A program made the translations under genes and the position numbers. This document shows positions 12,309-22,973 of a stretch of 64,000 bases of DNA, piece by piece. Source of the stretch: Rhipidocladum racemiflorum (Eukaryota; Streptophyta; Magnoliopsida; Poales; Poaceae). The DNA lies in NCBI GenBank assembly GCA_036346355.1, contig JAYEVF010000042.1:248001-312000 (forward strand), read 5' to 3'. Position 1 is the first letter of the stretch. The number at the start of each line of letters is the position of its first letter. Below the pieces are notes generated by a model. The model saw only the letters and a list, made by a program, of their open reading frames with translations, was not told where the DNA came from and searched no databases.

Positions 12309-13151
12309 GAAAGGTTAGTGTGCAAACACCGGAGAGGACCACTTGTGCTGTTAGAAGTTTCTGAAAGACTTTGTTATGGACACTCACCTTTGTGGTGTTT
12401 GGCTGTATCTTGTGGGTAAAGTGCATAACCTCTGCAGAGTGTAAAATCTATTCGAATAGCCGTGTCCGCGGTATTGGACATTGCTCGGGAATTACAGTCA
12501 AGGGTTAGACTTTCTTGAAAATAACTTGGATTTGAAAGGTTGGGTTTGGTTTAATAATGATATTGATGGAAATGTGGATTAGGATTGGAAAAGATGTTTA
12601 TTTAATTGCTGGAAAAGTTATTCCTCTTAAACATGTTTCTACTGCTTTTGAATCTACTTATGTTACTTGTCAAGATGCTGTTTTACTGCAATTATACCCT
12701 GAGCTACTCCTTTGTACTAAGTTATGCATGTAGTATATTAGTTTGCATATCTGCAGATGACTTGGTCGAGTACCAAGTACTCACCCTTGCCGCAATACAA
12801 CACCAAGTTGAAGGAGAATCTACACGGCTTTGGAGGAGGAGATCCAAGAGGAACTGCCTAATTAGGGAGCGAGCCCGATTAGTTGCCTGTGGTATCTTTG
12901 GATGGCGCCACGGTTATCTTACATTCATTTGCAGCTTATTTCTCTTTTATTGAGTTTTCGCCCTGCGTGGCATATATTTGTAACTTGACCCTAAGGTCGA
13001 GCAATCCGTTTGGTTAACTATTTAAGGTACCTTATTATTTCGTTGAGTATGATTGTGATATTTACCAATGTTGAGACTGTGTGCACTAGCGCGTTCCTGG
13101 ACTAGTGCTGAATACACAAAGGGTGTGGATTTGCAAATTCGGGTCCCGACA
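12309..13151 (+). mobile_element. Forward Tekay-type LTR, 3' segment
   Basis: Resumes the LTR interrupted at 2262, collinear with about 39346-40175 of the solo LTR, and ends at 13151 with CCCGACA. It holds the hairpin with arms GAGTAC and GTACTC at 12768-12782 and the stem-loop GCACTAG/CTAGTGC at 13083-13108. After 13151 an inverted LTR of the same class resumes, so this copy sits inside it. No primer site follows, so it is most likely a solo LTR. Confidence 0.85.
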
Positions 13152-14486
13152 CTCGGTCGCTAACACGCTGGTCCCGCGTGACGCCACTACCGACGCGCCG
13201 GGCCGGCGATCGGTGGTGGCCGCCGACATCGACGGCCTTCCAAATGACGTGGTCGATCTCGGCCGTTGATTTGAAAATCAACGGCCCAGATCAGATCTGG
13301 GTTTCACGCGTTAGGAACTACACGGTCGATCTGGACCGTTCGATCTTGATCGGACGGTCAAGATCCAATCTAACGCTAAAACGTGGGTTACTGCTAGCCG
13401 TACGATCTAGATCTAACGGCTGAGATTGGATCTAGCATGGTGCGGTTAAGCCTACGTGGCGCGATCTAAACCGTTGGATCTAAATCCAACGGTTGGAAAT
13501 AGATCTGGAGATTGGCATGTGGGATCTTTACCGGGGATGACGTGGACGAATCTGGGCCCTCGGATCTGGATCGGACGGTGGAGGGAGCTCGAGCGACGGT
13601 GATGGCGCGCGGCGGAGTTGGTTCACCGGAGATGGGGACGACGACACGCCCGACGGCGTTTGGGCGCGATTCCGGCAAAGTGAAAGGTCCCCTCCAATGC
13701 TGCTGGTCCTTGCGGTTCCGAATCTGAGCTCAACGGCGGTGGAGGACGGCGGACGGCGGCGAAAACGGTGATTAACCGCGGCAGAACACCAAACCAACTA
13801 CGGCGAGCTCGCGTGGGCAAATGGCGGCTCGAGCGGCGTTGTCTAGGCTACTGCGCCACGGAAGTCGGCAACACGTTGGCGGCGGCGCGCATTAAATAGG
13901 CCCTCGGCGTCGTGAAAACCATGGAAACCGAGGCCCTTTCACACGGCGGAATCCGGTGGATTCGGATTGGGGTGACGTGGCTCAGCGTGAGCCGTTGGAT
14001 CAAGATCCAACGATGCGGGGGTCGGGCCTCGGGTTCGGCGACGTGGCGATTGTGGCCGTTGGATCTCGATCCAACTGGCCACACGCTGTTAGGGTTTGGC
14101 GGCCCGGGTTCAACCGGCAATTTGGCTCGGTCGGGCTCGGTCGGACTCGAGTCCGACTCGGACTCGGTCGATCGGATGAACAGTGAAACCGATTAGGTTT
14201 TTCCAGCGATTAAATAATCCAATTAATTCCCAGAAATTCATTTAATTCATTAAAAATAGCAAAACACTTAGAAAAAATCCAGAAAAAATCTAAAAAAAAT
14301 TTCAGAACATTTTGGACTCAAATAAAATATTTCCAACAAAATTTTATTTGTAAAATCAAATTCTTTAATTATTTGAAAAGGGAGTAAATTCAAATAAATT
14401 CCAAATAAATCCCAGAAAATTCCAAAAATTCACAAAAGTGCAAAATAACACTTAAATTCATGAAAAGCAAAAATTGGGGTGTTACA
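13152..14486 (-). mobile_element. Inverted Tekay-type LTR, first 1.3 kb
   Basis: On the minus strand this starts at 14486 with TGTAACACCCC and runs 1335 bp to the insertion point of the forward LTR. The remainder lies left of the window. It is the outermost of the nested LTRs at the left of the window. Palindromes are at 13263, 13336, 13398, 13471, 13992 and 14056. Frames in the GC-rich middle are not genes. Confidence 0.85.
13263..13492. repeat. Palindrome cluster, about 73-bp spacing
   Basis: Units start at 13263, 13336, 13398 and 13471, spaced 73, 62 and 73 bp. 13263-13284 is perfect with arms CCGTTGATTT and AAATCAACGG. 13336-13357 has arms CCGTTCGATC and GATCGGACGG (one mismatch). 13398-13419 has two mismatches and 13471-13492 has one. 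Confidence 0.8.
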
Positions 14487-15185
14487 GGGGTCATGCCTCT
14501 CCTTATACTATCGGAGGGGGCAGGTTACATGGGAGTCCGAAAAAAGGAAAAAAGAGGATGGGGCGTCCCACGCCTGGGAGTCCCGGTCTACGATGAGTGA
14601 CTGATGCTTGCCCGCCCTGCGCCGGGTTGGTAGACACGCCGATCGGCAAGGCTCTCTGCTGCGATGGGAAGCGGCACGCCTACCCTCTGCGCAGCTGCCA
14701 GGCGCTGACGTCGCGCTTTGACTCTGGCGTTGCCTCGAGAGGGAGCGCACCCTTCTGCTGCGCACGTTTGGGTGATAAGACGGATGTCTTGACTTTGGCG
14801 ACCCTCTTACTGCCTGGGGAAGGGGCCACCTACCCTCGCTCGGTCGCACTGTGGTGTCGCGTCTGGGGGACAGGTGACCAACGGCTGGTGACAAACCGGA
14901 GCTGGCGCTCGACGAAGGGCGCCTCGATCGGGTCGGACGTTGCGGGGCTTTCGACCTGCTGGAGGGATCCCCCGATCGTTTTCGATTGGGACCAAATCGC
15001 AAATGGTGGCCCACTTGGCGCTCGCCCATTGTTGGGCGTGGATCGGCCCGCCTGGCGTCCTGGGCCGCTGGGGGTACCCAGGGTATGTGTATTCGTCAGA
15101 TGGCGAGTACAAAGATAGAGAGGTGGAACGTGGGGAAGATGGTAGTAACTTGCAAACATGTCGAGTGATTCAAAAGGTTGACTCG
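14487..15185 (-). mobile_element. GC-rich repeat-like fragment, possible old LTR
   Basis: No gene is convincing here, although several frames are open because GC content is high. On the minus strand a TATA-like AGTATAAGGAG lies near 14500 and a GGGTACCCCCAGCGG-type stretch near 15070, which resemble parts of long Gypsy LTRs in grasses. No termini or partner copy exist in the window, so the class is a guess. Confidence 0.3.
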
Positions 15186-15539
15186 CTAGCACTCGTTTCC
15201 CACAAAGGAGCTACGCGGGGCATCGAGTTTCTTTCAAAATTGATATAATTTGATATAAAATCATTTTATTTATTTTTTAAATAATTATTTTAAATTCGAG
15301 CTAACGAGCCACTATTCAATTGAGCCTCATTTACAATTTCTATTTGAAATTGACTCATTTTAATTTTAAACTTATTAATTACTATAATCAAAGTAATTTT
15401 GATTCAAACACTAATGAGCTTTTTTTTCAACGCTAGCGATCGTCACGCTGCACGGGAACAAACTTCTTCTTTTATTAGTTAAGCTAAGATAAAGAATAAT
15501 AATAAGAAAATGCACGGCACGTTCCGCTAGAGCCCATCA
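15186..15539. other. AT-rich intergenic sequence upstream of the gene
   Basis: I see no gene, repeat or element boundary. It is strongly AT-rich between about 15235 and 15420. Confidence 0.5.
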
Positions 15540-15652
15540 GCATTTCGGGCCGAAGAGAGCGACGGTCGGCCCAGCCCACAGAGGGAGCAGAAGAAGCCGG
15601 AAATCCAGTAACTCCGCCTCCTCCTCTATTTACACCGCCTGACTAGGGTTTT
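15540..15652 (+). promoter_or_regulatory. Probable core promoter of the ZRF1-like gene
   Basis: GGCCCA at 15568-15573 followed at once by AGCCCA (15573-15578), a weak TATA-like CTATTTACA near 15626-15634, and a telo-box in reverse (TAGGGTTT, 15644-15651). GGCCCA (TCP/site II type) plus telo-box is a known pairing on plant ribosome and translation genes. That fits the role of a ribosome-associated chaperone. The transcription start near 15655 is inferred. Confidence 0.55.
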
Positions 15653-15950
15653 CTCCCTCTCTCTGGCTGCCGCGGCCGTGAGCACGTACCATCGCCTCCA
15701 GCTCCGCTCGCCCTGCCGCTTAGCGCCGCCGCCGTGAGCCCGAGGTGAGGCTCCCCCCGAATCTGAAGCCGCCGGCTGAACCCTCGCCCCTGGCCTGGCC
15801 GTCGCCCGTCGAGCACGCCTCCTCCTTCCACCGAAGCGCGTCACCTCGGCTCGAGCTCTCTGGTCCTGCTCCTCCTCCTACCCTCTACCGGATTGAATTG
15901 GCGTGGAGTTGGGAGAGGAGATCATCCGTCCCGACTGATTTCTATTGCTG
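15653..15950 (+). other. Probable 5'UTR exon 1
   Basis: GC- and CT-rich leader with no visible ATG, ending at a donor-like GTGAGG (15951). An alternative donor, GAG/GTGAGG, lies at about 15744. Supported only by position, composition and splice consensus. Confidence 0.5.
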
Positions 15951-16116
15951 GTGAGGAAGCCTCCTTGATTGATCGATTTCATTAAAAATCTTGACAGTTT
16001 CAGCTCTAAGGTTGTGTAGAGTCGTGATATTGATAGTTACAGGTTGTGAGCTTGGTAATCTTAAGATTTGCCGCCGTGTTTTGGCTCATGGGTGGATGCT
16101 TATCTTTTTGGGGCAT

Positions 16117-16226
16117 TTGATTATTTAAGTTGATGGTAATTGAGCCCTGTTTCACTTACATGTGGCCCCAGGGCCCAAATGTCTGGCAAATCATTAATTA
16201 CCATCAACTTTGTGGCAAATAATCAA
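16117..16226. mobile_element. Small foldback (MITE-like) element
   Basis: The ends are inverted: TTGATTATTT then AGTTGATGGTAATT at the left, and AATTACCATCAACTT then AAATAATCAA at the right. About 110 bp, non-coding. The right arm has a 7-nt insertion (TGTGGCA region) relative to the left. The family and target duplication are not clear. Confidence 0.6.
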
Positions 16227-17079
16227 TTTGCATATCTTTTTTATCTTTTTAGGCAAGAGTGTTTTTTTCTTTTACCCTTACTGGTTTAATACTGGGTTAA
16301 GCTTAGAGGTTCAATAATAATGTTATGTGTGTTGGTTGGTTGATTAGTCACGATTTACACAAGTGCATGCCTTAGAGCTGTTGATGCTTTCTCTATGTTG
16401 AAGGAAGTTCAGAATATGTAGCTGTTGATTTTGCATAACCACATTTTATCAACATGTAGTTTTATGGACATGCGCTTCTTATGGCGTGGCACTGGCGCAA
16501 ATTTGCCCCCTCATCATCATGCAAGAGTTCTGCAACCCTAATTTGATCATTTGCAGGTTTGCAAGTGCTAGAATCCTACTAATTTTAAAATTGGACTAGA
16601 TTTGTTGAAATTTTTGGATTTCATATTCCAAGGCGGACAAGTGGGTTAATTCTATGTTAATATGCTTAGGTGCGGAAGCGGAACTCTATTACTATATATG
16701 CCTTAGTTATCAAGTAGTTCTAGTAGGGTGCCCATGCGTTGCAACGGGATACCAAACTTTACACAAATAAACATATTTCCCTTTAACACATAAAACGAAT
16801 TAACAAATTAAAAAATCATGCAATTGGAAGGACACACTGGACAAAGATCAATCGGAAGAGCACACTGTAGTTGGTTGTTATCATGCTCTCTGGTTACACT
16901 TAAATGGTTGCCTCTTGCTTCATGATGAGATTTATCTTTCAAAGCAGAAGAATGTGCACTAAGGATACCAAGTACATCAGCTAGGAACCCAAGAAATGAT
17001 AATCTGAGACTAATGAACCACCTCTAGAAAAAGAACTCTATAATCTAAATATAGGTATTTGATGAGAGGGCATCATTTG

Positions 17080-17300
17080 CTAAGCACGTTCTGCCGCAAA
17101 TACCTGCAACCGGTAACCATGTAACTCTGAAGATAAACCAAGAGTACTGTCAACATCTGTTTCAACACAGTAAAGGTCCTCATGAATATCATTTGTTTCT
17201 AACTCACCAACCAATTTAATGATCGTTGAAGGAAAAAGCAATAGCTTCATCTCAATTTCTCCAGCAGAAAAAAGTCGCAATCATTTGAACCAAAGAGGCA
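17080..17300 (-). other. Possible captured exon, unknown gene
   Basis: A minus-strand open stretch encodes a non-repetitive peptide of about 66 residues (starts MRLFSAGEIEMKLLL, contains VGELETNDIHEDLYCVE). A donor-like CAG/GTATTT junction lies near its 3' side and an acceptor-like TAG upstream. Helitrons often carry host exon pieces. I do not recognise the source gene, and chance is possible. Confidence 0.25.
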
Positions 17301-17621
17301 AAAGCTGAAGGAGCCTGACTACAGGTACAAAACTTTTCATTTCCTATGCAAACCATGAGGCCAATATTATAAGACCGAGAACAGTAAGAATCAAGCCGTA
17401 GACACTAACATATTATTAGAACATCATGAAATTTCAGAGAACAACATCATAGGACAAAAAGATGCATTTCCTCTTGAGAATCTACCTTCATTGGAAACTG
17501 ATCCATTTTCAGTTTATTTCTGCATTGTTGAAGCCTATTTACACTATGCAGATTCCAGTAGAAGAAATAGTTTGTCAAATGGCAGGGGTATGGCTGCATA
17601 TAAGAATATAGCTTGAACAAG

Positions 17622-17742
17622 CAGGATGTGTAAACTGTTATATAGATATTAACATTGTAAAGTAAGCTGGATGTGTAAACTGTTATATAGATATTAACAT
17701 TGTAAAGTAAGCTGGATGTCTAAACTATTATATAGATAGTTC
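17622..17742. repeat. 45-bp tandem repeat, about 2.6 copies
   Basis: The motif GGATGTGTAAACTG starts at 17624, 17669 and, with one change, 17714, giving a period of 45 bp. AT-rich, inside the Helitron-like insertion. Confidence 0.85.
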
Positions 17743-18227
17743 CATCTAAACGTATCCATCCAAATCAACTCTATGGCTAGGGAAGAAAAATACAGTTCCA
17801 AGAACAGCAAGAAGGGCGACGAGAGCGGGAGGGAGGAGAGCAGTGCCGGGACGGTTTTTGAGGGGGGGAAGCGCATGCAGGAGAGAGAAAGTGTGTGGAG
17901 GGGAGGACCGGGAAGCGCGTGTGGGTGTGGGGAGGCTGACGGACAAACTCCCCTTTTATATTAGTAGAGAAAATTACATGGAAATTCGTCCTTTCAACCA
18001 CATTTGCATTGCTTTAGTAATCACCCCATTTTAACTGCACGTCAAGTCTGATGGTTTCTAAACTTTAGATCTTGCCGCTTCAAGTGACGTGGAACTTATC
18101 TTCATGTATAGAGGAGATCCATTTACAATTTGGTTATCTTGATTGCTTATATTCATTATCTTATGGTCTGAAAGTGTTGCTTCCAAGTTTGTGTGTAGTT
18201 TTCTAATCAAAACTTGAATTTCTACAG

Positions 18228-18300
18228 GTTGTATAATACTGACGTTCAGTTGTACATCTGGGCATAGGAGTTTCTGTTGATAACTACACATCATTGATCA
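18228..18300 (+). other. Probable 5'UTR of exon 2
   Basis: From the TTTCTACAG acceptor to the ATG. No upstream ATG is present. An in-frame TGA at 18295-18297 fixes the start at 18301. Confidence 0.55.
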
Positions 18301-20256
18301 ATGGATTCCCAGAGGAGCTGCCTTTTGATCGCTTACTCTCCAGAGATCATAGATGGGGCACCTTTGTATGTTTCATCTAATTGCCTGCCTGTAAAAGCTT
18401 CCAAATATGAACCTGCTGGTCATTCGTTCCATGCTGTGGCACTGAAGCTCCTAGGTTTTGTGGAGCAAGAAGACACGGAGACTGATAATCGTAGTGTGTC
18501 ATCAGATGACAAAAGCCAAGACTTTGCTGCCGCTTCTGAAGCCTTTAGCAGCAAAGGAAAAAAGAAGTCTGCTTCTGGAAATCAGCAACAGGATCACTAT
18601 GCATTGCTTGGGTTGGGGAACTTGCGGTTCTTGGCCACAGAAGATCAGATTCGGAAGAGTTATCGTGACATGGCTCTTAAACATCATCCAGATAAGCAGG
18701 CTGCTCTTATTCTTGCTGAGGCAACAGAGGAAGCAAAGCAAGCAAAGAAGGATGAGATAGAGAGCCATTTCAAGGCCATTCAGGAAGCCTATGAGGTCCT
18801 CATAGATCCTACGAAGAGAAGGATTTTTGACTCAACCGATGAGTTTGATGATGATATCCCAACAGACTGTGCCCCACAAGACTTTTTCAAGGTTTTTGGC
18901 CCAGCCTTCATGAGAAATGGACGATGGTCTGTTAGCCAGCCTATTCCTTCTTTAGGAGATGATGCTACTCCTATAGAGGAAGTTGATATGTTCTACAATT
19001 TCTGGTACAACTTCAAGAGTTGGAGGGAATTTCCACATGCAGATGAGTATGACTTGGAGCAAGCTGAGTCTCGTGAACATAAGAGATGGATGGAGAGGCA
19101 GAACATGAAGCTACAAGAGAAGGCCAAAAAGATAGAGTACGCGCGAGTACGCACTCTTGTTGACAACGCTTACAAGAAAGACCCAAGAATCCAAAGAAGA
19201 AAGGAGGAGGAGAAGGCTGAGAAACAGAGGAGAAAGGAGGCGAAATACATAGCCAAAAAATTGCAGGAGGAGGAAGCTGCAAGGACTGCCGAAGTGGAAA
19301 GGAAGAGGAAAGAAGAGGAGGCTAAGAAAGCTGCAGAAGCTGCCCTCAGTCAGAAGAAGTTGAAAGAGAAGGAGAAGAAGCTGCTACGTAAAGAGAAAAC
19401 CCGCTCATGCACTCTTGTGGCACCGGTAGTTACAGAGAACCACTTTGGTCTGTCAGAAGATGATGTCGAAACAGCATGCGCGTCACTTGATATAGAACAA
19501 CTGAAGAAGCTCTGTGATAGCATGGAGGATAAGGATGCAGCTGAAAAGGCCAGGTTGCTGAGAGGTGCGCTGAGCAAAGAAAGCCCCTCAAATACCTCAA
19601 AGGAAGAAAAGAAAATTAAAGCAAATGGCTTGGAGGGTTCTACTCCAAAATCCACCTCTCAAGGCAGTGCATTAAGCAGCTATGAGAAAAAAGATAGACC
19701 ATGGGGAAAGGAAGAAATTGAGATGCTTAGGAAAGCAATGCAAAAGTATCCAAAGGGAACTTCGAGGAGATGGGAGGTTGTTTCCGAGTATATTGGCACT
19801 GGCAGATCTGTTGAAGAGATTCTGAAGGCCACAAAGACTGTTCTTCTGCAAAAGCCAGATTCTGCTAAAGCTTTTGACTCTTTCCTTGAGAAACGCAAAC
19901 CAGCACAATCCATTGCATCACCCCTTTCCACAAGATCTGAAACAGTTGGTTTGTCAACTGAGGGAACTGGAACTGCATCATCCAAGGCGGCTGCACAACC
20001 TACGAGCAGTCAGACAGACAATGAGAAAGCTGGTGCTGATCCTGACCCAAATGGAGCACCTTCTGGGACACAGCAAGATGCTTGGTCAGAGGCACAGGTG
20101 CTGGCTCTTGTTCAAGCTTTGAAGGCTTTTCCCAAGGATGCAAGCCAAAGGTGGGAGCGTGTGGCTGCTGCTGTCCCAGGTAAAACCGTGGTGCAGTGCA
20201 AGAAAAAGGTTGCAGCAATGAGGGAGAATTTCCGGAGCAAGAAAGGTACGGAGTAG
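18301..20256 (+). CDS. ZRF1: ZRF1/DNAJC2-type J-protein (zuotin-related factor)
   Basis: Single uninterrupted frame of 651 residues. J-domain about 98-180 with the HPD motif at 129-131, needed to stimulate Hsp70 ATPase. Zuotin-homology region about 195-290 (FFKVFGPAF, then FWYNFKSWREFP). A highly charged helical stretch about 255-370, which in zuotin-type proteins contacts the ribosome. Two SANT/Myb-like domains at about 465-512 (RPWGKEEIEMLRKAM) and 592-640 (DAWSEAQVLALVQAL). This order defines the ZRF1/MPP11/DNAJC2 family, usually 620-670 residues. Family members partner an Hsp70 at the ribosome exit tunnel to help nascent chains fold, and in plants and animals also act in the nucleus with ubiquitinated H2A. 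An in-frame stop two codons upstream fixes the start. No defect seen. A coding region without introns suggests a compact or intron-poor paralogue. Confidence 0.95.
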   Translation: MDSQRSCLLIAYSPEIIDGAPLYVSSNCLPVKASKYEPAGHSFHAVALKLLGFVEQEDTETDNRSVSSDDKSQDFAAASEAFSSKGKKKSASGNQQQDHYALLGLGNLRFLATEDQIRKSYRDMALKHHPDKQAALILAEATEEAKQAKKDEIESHFKAIQEAYEVLIDPTKRRIFDSTDEFDDDIPTDCAPQDFFKVFGPAFMRNGRWSVSQPIPSLGDDATPIEEVDMFYNFWYNFKSWREFPHADEYDLEQAESREHKRWMERQNMKLQEKAKKIEYARVRTLVDNAYKKDPRIQRRKEEEKAEKQRRKEAKYIAKKLQEEEAARTAEVERKRKEEEAKKAAEAALSQKKLKEKEKKLLRKEKTRSCTLVAPVVTENHFGLSEDDVETACASLDIEQLKKLCDSMEDKDAAEKARLLRGALSKESPSNTSKEEKKIKANGLEGSTPKSTSQGSALSSYEKKDRPWGKEEIEMLRKAMQKYPKGTSRRWEVVSEYIGTGRSVEEILKATKTVLLQKPDSAKAFDSFLEKRKPAQSIASPLSTRSETVGLSTEGTGTASSKAAAQPTSSQTDNEKAGADPDPNGAPSGTQQDAWSEAQVLALVQALKAFPKDASQRWERVAAAVPGKTVVQCKKKVAAMRENFRSKKGTE

Positions 20257-20815
20257 TACAGGCAGTGTCATCAGATACTTTTTGCTATCAGTAGCTGAGA
20301 AAAGCTAGTCTTATAGATTGAGCATCATGGCTGGTGACTTCCTACTGACGGTTTTGCTGGGAAACCTGTGTCTATGTGCCACCAGTGGTAATTATAATTT
20401 TGTTGTGGAGCTCTGTAAGAACTCTTGTTCATCCTTAGCCATTGTTGGCATTTTGCTTACACAAGTTTGGGTATGTGAAGGAAGTAAGCTATCTACTGTT
20501 TATGGACTAACGATTGGCCTTTCGTAACAGTAGTATCGACTTCATTTCGGCTGACTCCTGGGCTTGTCTATGTTCGAAAGCCATTGAAATATTGCCTTCC
20601 ATTGGTATAATGATCTGATCTGGTCTGGCACAGTAAAACGTAGAGAACCTCATCACCTTTTATTTATCAACTAAGATAGAAATATTTGTTACAACTTGAA
20701 ATCTTCATCTATCCATGTGACCATAATTGTTTGCCTAATCGGACTTTCCAGGGTTATTATTCATGTATTTGTTACATTGAATGCCTTAGTGCACCTCTCA
20801 TAATATGTAACACCT
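20257..20815 (+). other. 3'UTR and short downstream spacer
   Basis: 560 bp between the TAG at 20254-20256 and the Tekay LTR. The first 350-450 bp are probably 3'UTR (T-rich, no conserved frame). I see no perfect AATAAA signal. TAATA at 20811-20815 precedes the LTR and would be its target duplication; the partner is not found. Confidence 0.5.
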
Positions 20816-22973
20816 CAATTTTTGCTTTTCATGAATTTAAATGATATTTTGCATTTTTCGGAATTTTTGAAATTTTTTGGAATTGATTTGGAATTATTTG
20901 GATTTAATTTGAATTTATTCCCTCTTGAGATAATTAAATAATTAAAAGTTTTAAGTAAAACTTTATTGGAAATATTTTATTTGAGTCCAAAATGTCACAG
21001 TATTTTCCGGAATTTTTTTGATTATTTTGCTATTTTTCTTAAATTATTTGAATTATTGAAATTATTTTTAAATATTAAATCGCTGAAAAACCCAATCGGA
21101 TTTCACTGTTCCTTCAACCCGAGCAAGACTCGAGTCTGACTCGAGTCCGACCGAACCACGTTCGAGCCAGACCCAAATCGTAATAACGCGACCGTTGGAT
21201 CTCGATCCAACGGCTGAGATTGGGCCACGTCGGCCGCCTGTGTGCGGTTCAGATCCGGTCGCGCCCGGATCGATCGTGGTCGTTGATCGGGACACATGGA
21301 CGGCCCAGATTTCGTCGTCTTCCCGTATCCGGATCGGATTGCGCCGCCGCGTTCCCGTCTCGTTCCGTTAGGGTTTCGCGAAAAGCGCGGACGCCGAGGC
21401 CCAATTTAATAGCTTGACCCCGCCGCCGCTTTTCTCTTTTCCTTGCGCACCTGTTGGACCGCTTCTTGTTGCTCGAGCTGCGCCCTAGCCGCTGCAATCT
21501 CTCGTCGGAGTTGGAAGGGAGAGCCGCCGCGGTTTTTGGTCTTTTGCGTCGCTGGGAGGACATCTCCACCGCACCGGGACCCAGATTTGGAACCCCCAGG
21601 ACGAGGCGCTTCGACCGCGACCATCCACTTCGCCGGAGACGTACCGCAATGATGTTCTATGCGTCGTCGTCTTCGTTTTCGGTGACCTAGCTCCGCCGCG
21701 CCACCATCACCGCCATCGAGCTCCATCAACCATTCGATCTCCATCCAACGGCCACGGTGAGTCCACATCGCCTTGAACCCCGTAGAGCCATCTAACGGTT
21801 TAGATCGCGCCACATAGCCTTTAACCGAGATGACTTAGGATAGATCCTAACCGTTGGATCTAGATCCAACGCACGAGATTGAGCCACGTAACCGTAACCG
21901 CGCCGTGCTAGATGAGTTCGTAGCCGTCCGATCGAGATCGAACGGTGTATAGCGTGCCACGTGTCGCCGCCCGGGTCTTTCCACGTCACCTCTAAGGTGA
22001 TGCGGGAACCCGATCCAATCTCGATCGTCCGATCCAAATCGCACGGTCCAGATTGAGCCACGTATCCCCACAGTAGGGAGGTTAGATCTAACCTAGACCG
22101 TCGGATTTCAAACCGACGGCCCAGATCGTGCCACGTGTCCAGTAGCCAAATCGACGCGGGCGCGCCTTGCCGCCGCCGACGCCACGCTGCGGACGCCAAA
22201 GATTTCCAGCCCGCTGCGGTCTGCCTGGCCAACCGCACCATGACGCTATCCGTGACGCCATGCCGACGCCACGCTGGGCCCGCTGCGGTCGAGCCGCTCG
22301 CCGAGCGTGATGATATCGGGCGATGACGCGATCCGAGCGGTCCCACGCTTCGACATCGCGTACCGCGGACCGGTCCACAGCGACCGAGCCCTAGCCGTGG
22401 ACCGAGTCCATGGACCGGCTGACGTCATAAGTCGATTTTTCAATAGAAAAATAATTCGGTGGAAATTCAAATCCGTCGCTGACGTCATGCTGACGTGATA
22501 ATCGGATTTTTCAATAGAAAAATAAATGAATTAATTCGGTTTATTCTTTTATTTGATTTTTCAAACTTCAAATGCTTATAACTTTTGCGTTTTAACTCTG
22601 ATTTGAGTGATTCCAATTTCTAAATTTTTATAAAATTGAGCTCTATTTAATGGTGAATTTTATTTCAATTTTTGGACACTTTTTGTCTACCGTTTAATTA
22701 TTTATTGCTATTTGCACACGTTACGAGTAGACGTTGAAGTACCCGAAGGCTTCGAAGGTGAAGTTTTGACCTAGGAGCCAGCTCAAGACCAAAAACAAGT
22801 ACTTTTTTAAGGCAAGTTATGCTTTGACCATATTGTCCCCACTTTGGAAATTATTTTGATTTAAATTATTGCATGCTAATTTAATTAGAAGATGCTTTGA
22901 TTAATTCTGGAAATTAGTTAAATGCCAATTTGCTGTATTCTACCTTGACATAAATAATTGTATGCCATGACTC
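20816..22973 (+). repeat. Tekay 5' LTR, segment 1
   Basis: Starts TGTAACACCTC. 2158 bp to the GACTC (22969-22973) that is duplicated at 33058-33062. Closely similar along its length to 43714-45907. Palindromes at 21192, 21851, 21924, 22025 and 22098. Open frames in the GC-rich centre, including one of 184 codons on the minus strand, are not genes. Confidence 0.85.
21851..22119. repeat. Palindrome cluster in Tekay 5' LTR
   Basis: Units start at 21851, 21924, 22025 and 22098 (spacing 73, 101, 73). 22098-22119 has arms CCGTCGGATT and AAACCGACGG, differing from the commonest unit on both arms. A separate perfect unit is at 21192-21213. Confidence 0.8.

Larger units (their letters stand above)
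16729..17970 (-). mobile_element. Helitron-like insertion in the leader intron
   Basis: On the minus strand it starts TCTCTACTAATATAAAAGG (from 17970) and ends with the hairpin-forming CCCGTTGCAACGCATGGG followed by a CTAG near 16730. This is the layout of non-autonomous grass Helitrons (TC start, 3' hairpin, CTRR end). The expected A and T flanks are not exact, so the ends are approximate. It contains a possible captured exon and a 45-bp tandem repeat. No Rep/helicase coding is present. Confidence 0.5.
15951..18227 (+). other. Probable 5'UTR intron
   Basis: Begins GTGAGG and ends TTTCTACAG at 18227, 73 bp before the start codon. It is T-rich near the donor side, as plant leader introns often are. 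It carries a foldback element (16117-16226), a Helitron-like insertion (16729-17970) and a 45-bp tandem repeat. Long first introns in the leader are common in plant chromatin and translation genes. Exact splice sites need transcript evidence. Confidence 0.5.

Noticed and set aside
14508..15118. Overlapping long frames on both strands (173 codons each)
   Set aside because: High GC keeps both strands open; no domain, start context or splice support.
15744..15954. 69-codon frame in the gene leader as an N-terminal extension of ZRF1
   Set aside because: An in-frame TGA at 18295-18297 and the intron separate it from the J-protein frame.
21792..22346. 184-codon minus-strand frame
   Set aside because: Within the Tekay 5' LTR. 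The equivalent in the 3' LTR is broken, and the palindromes generate the repeated peptide pattern.
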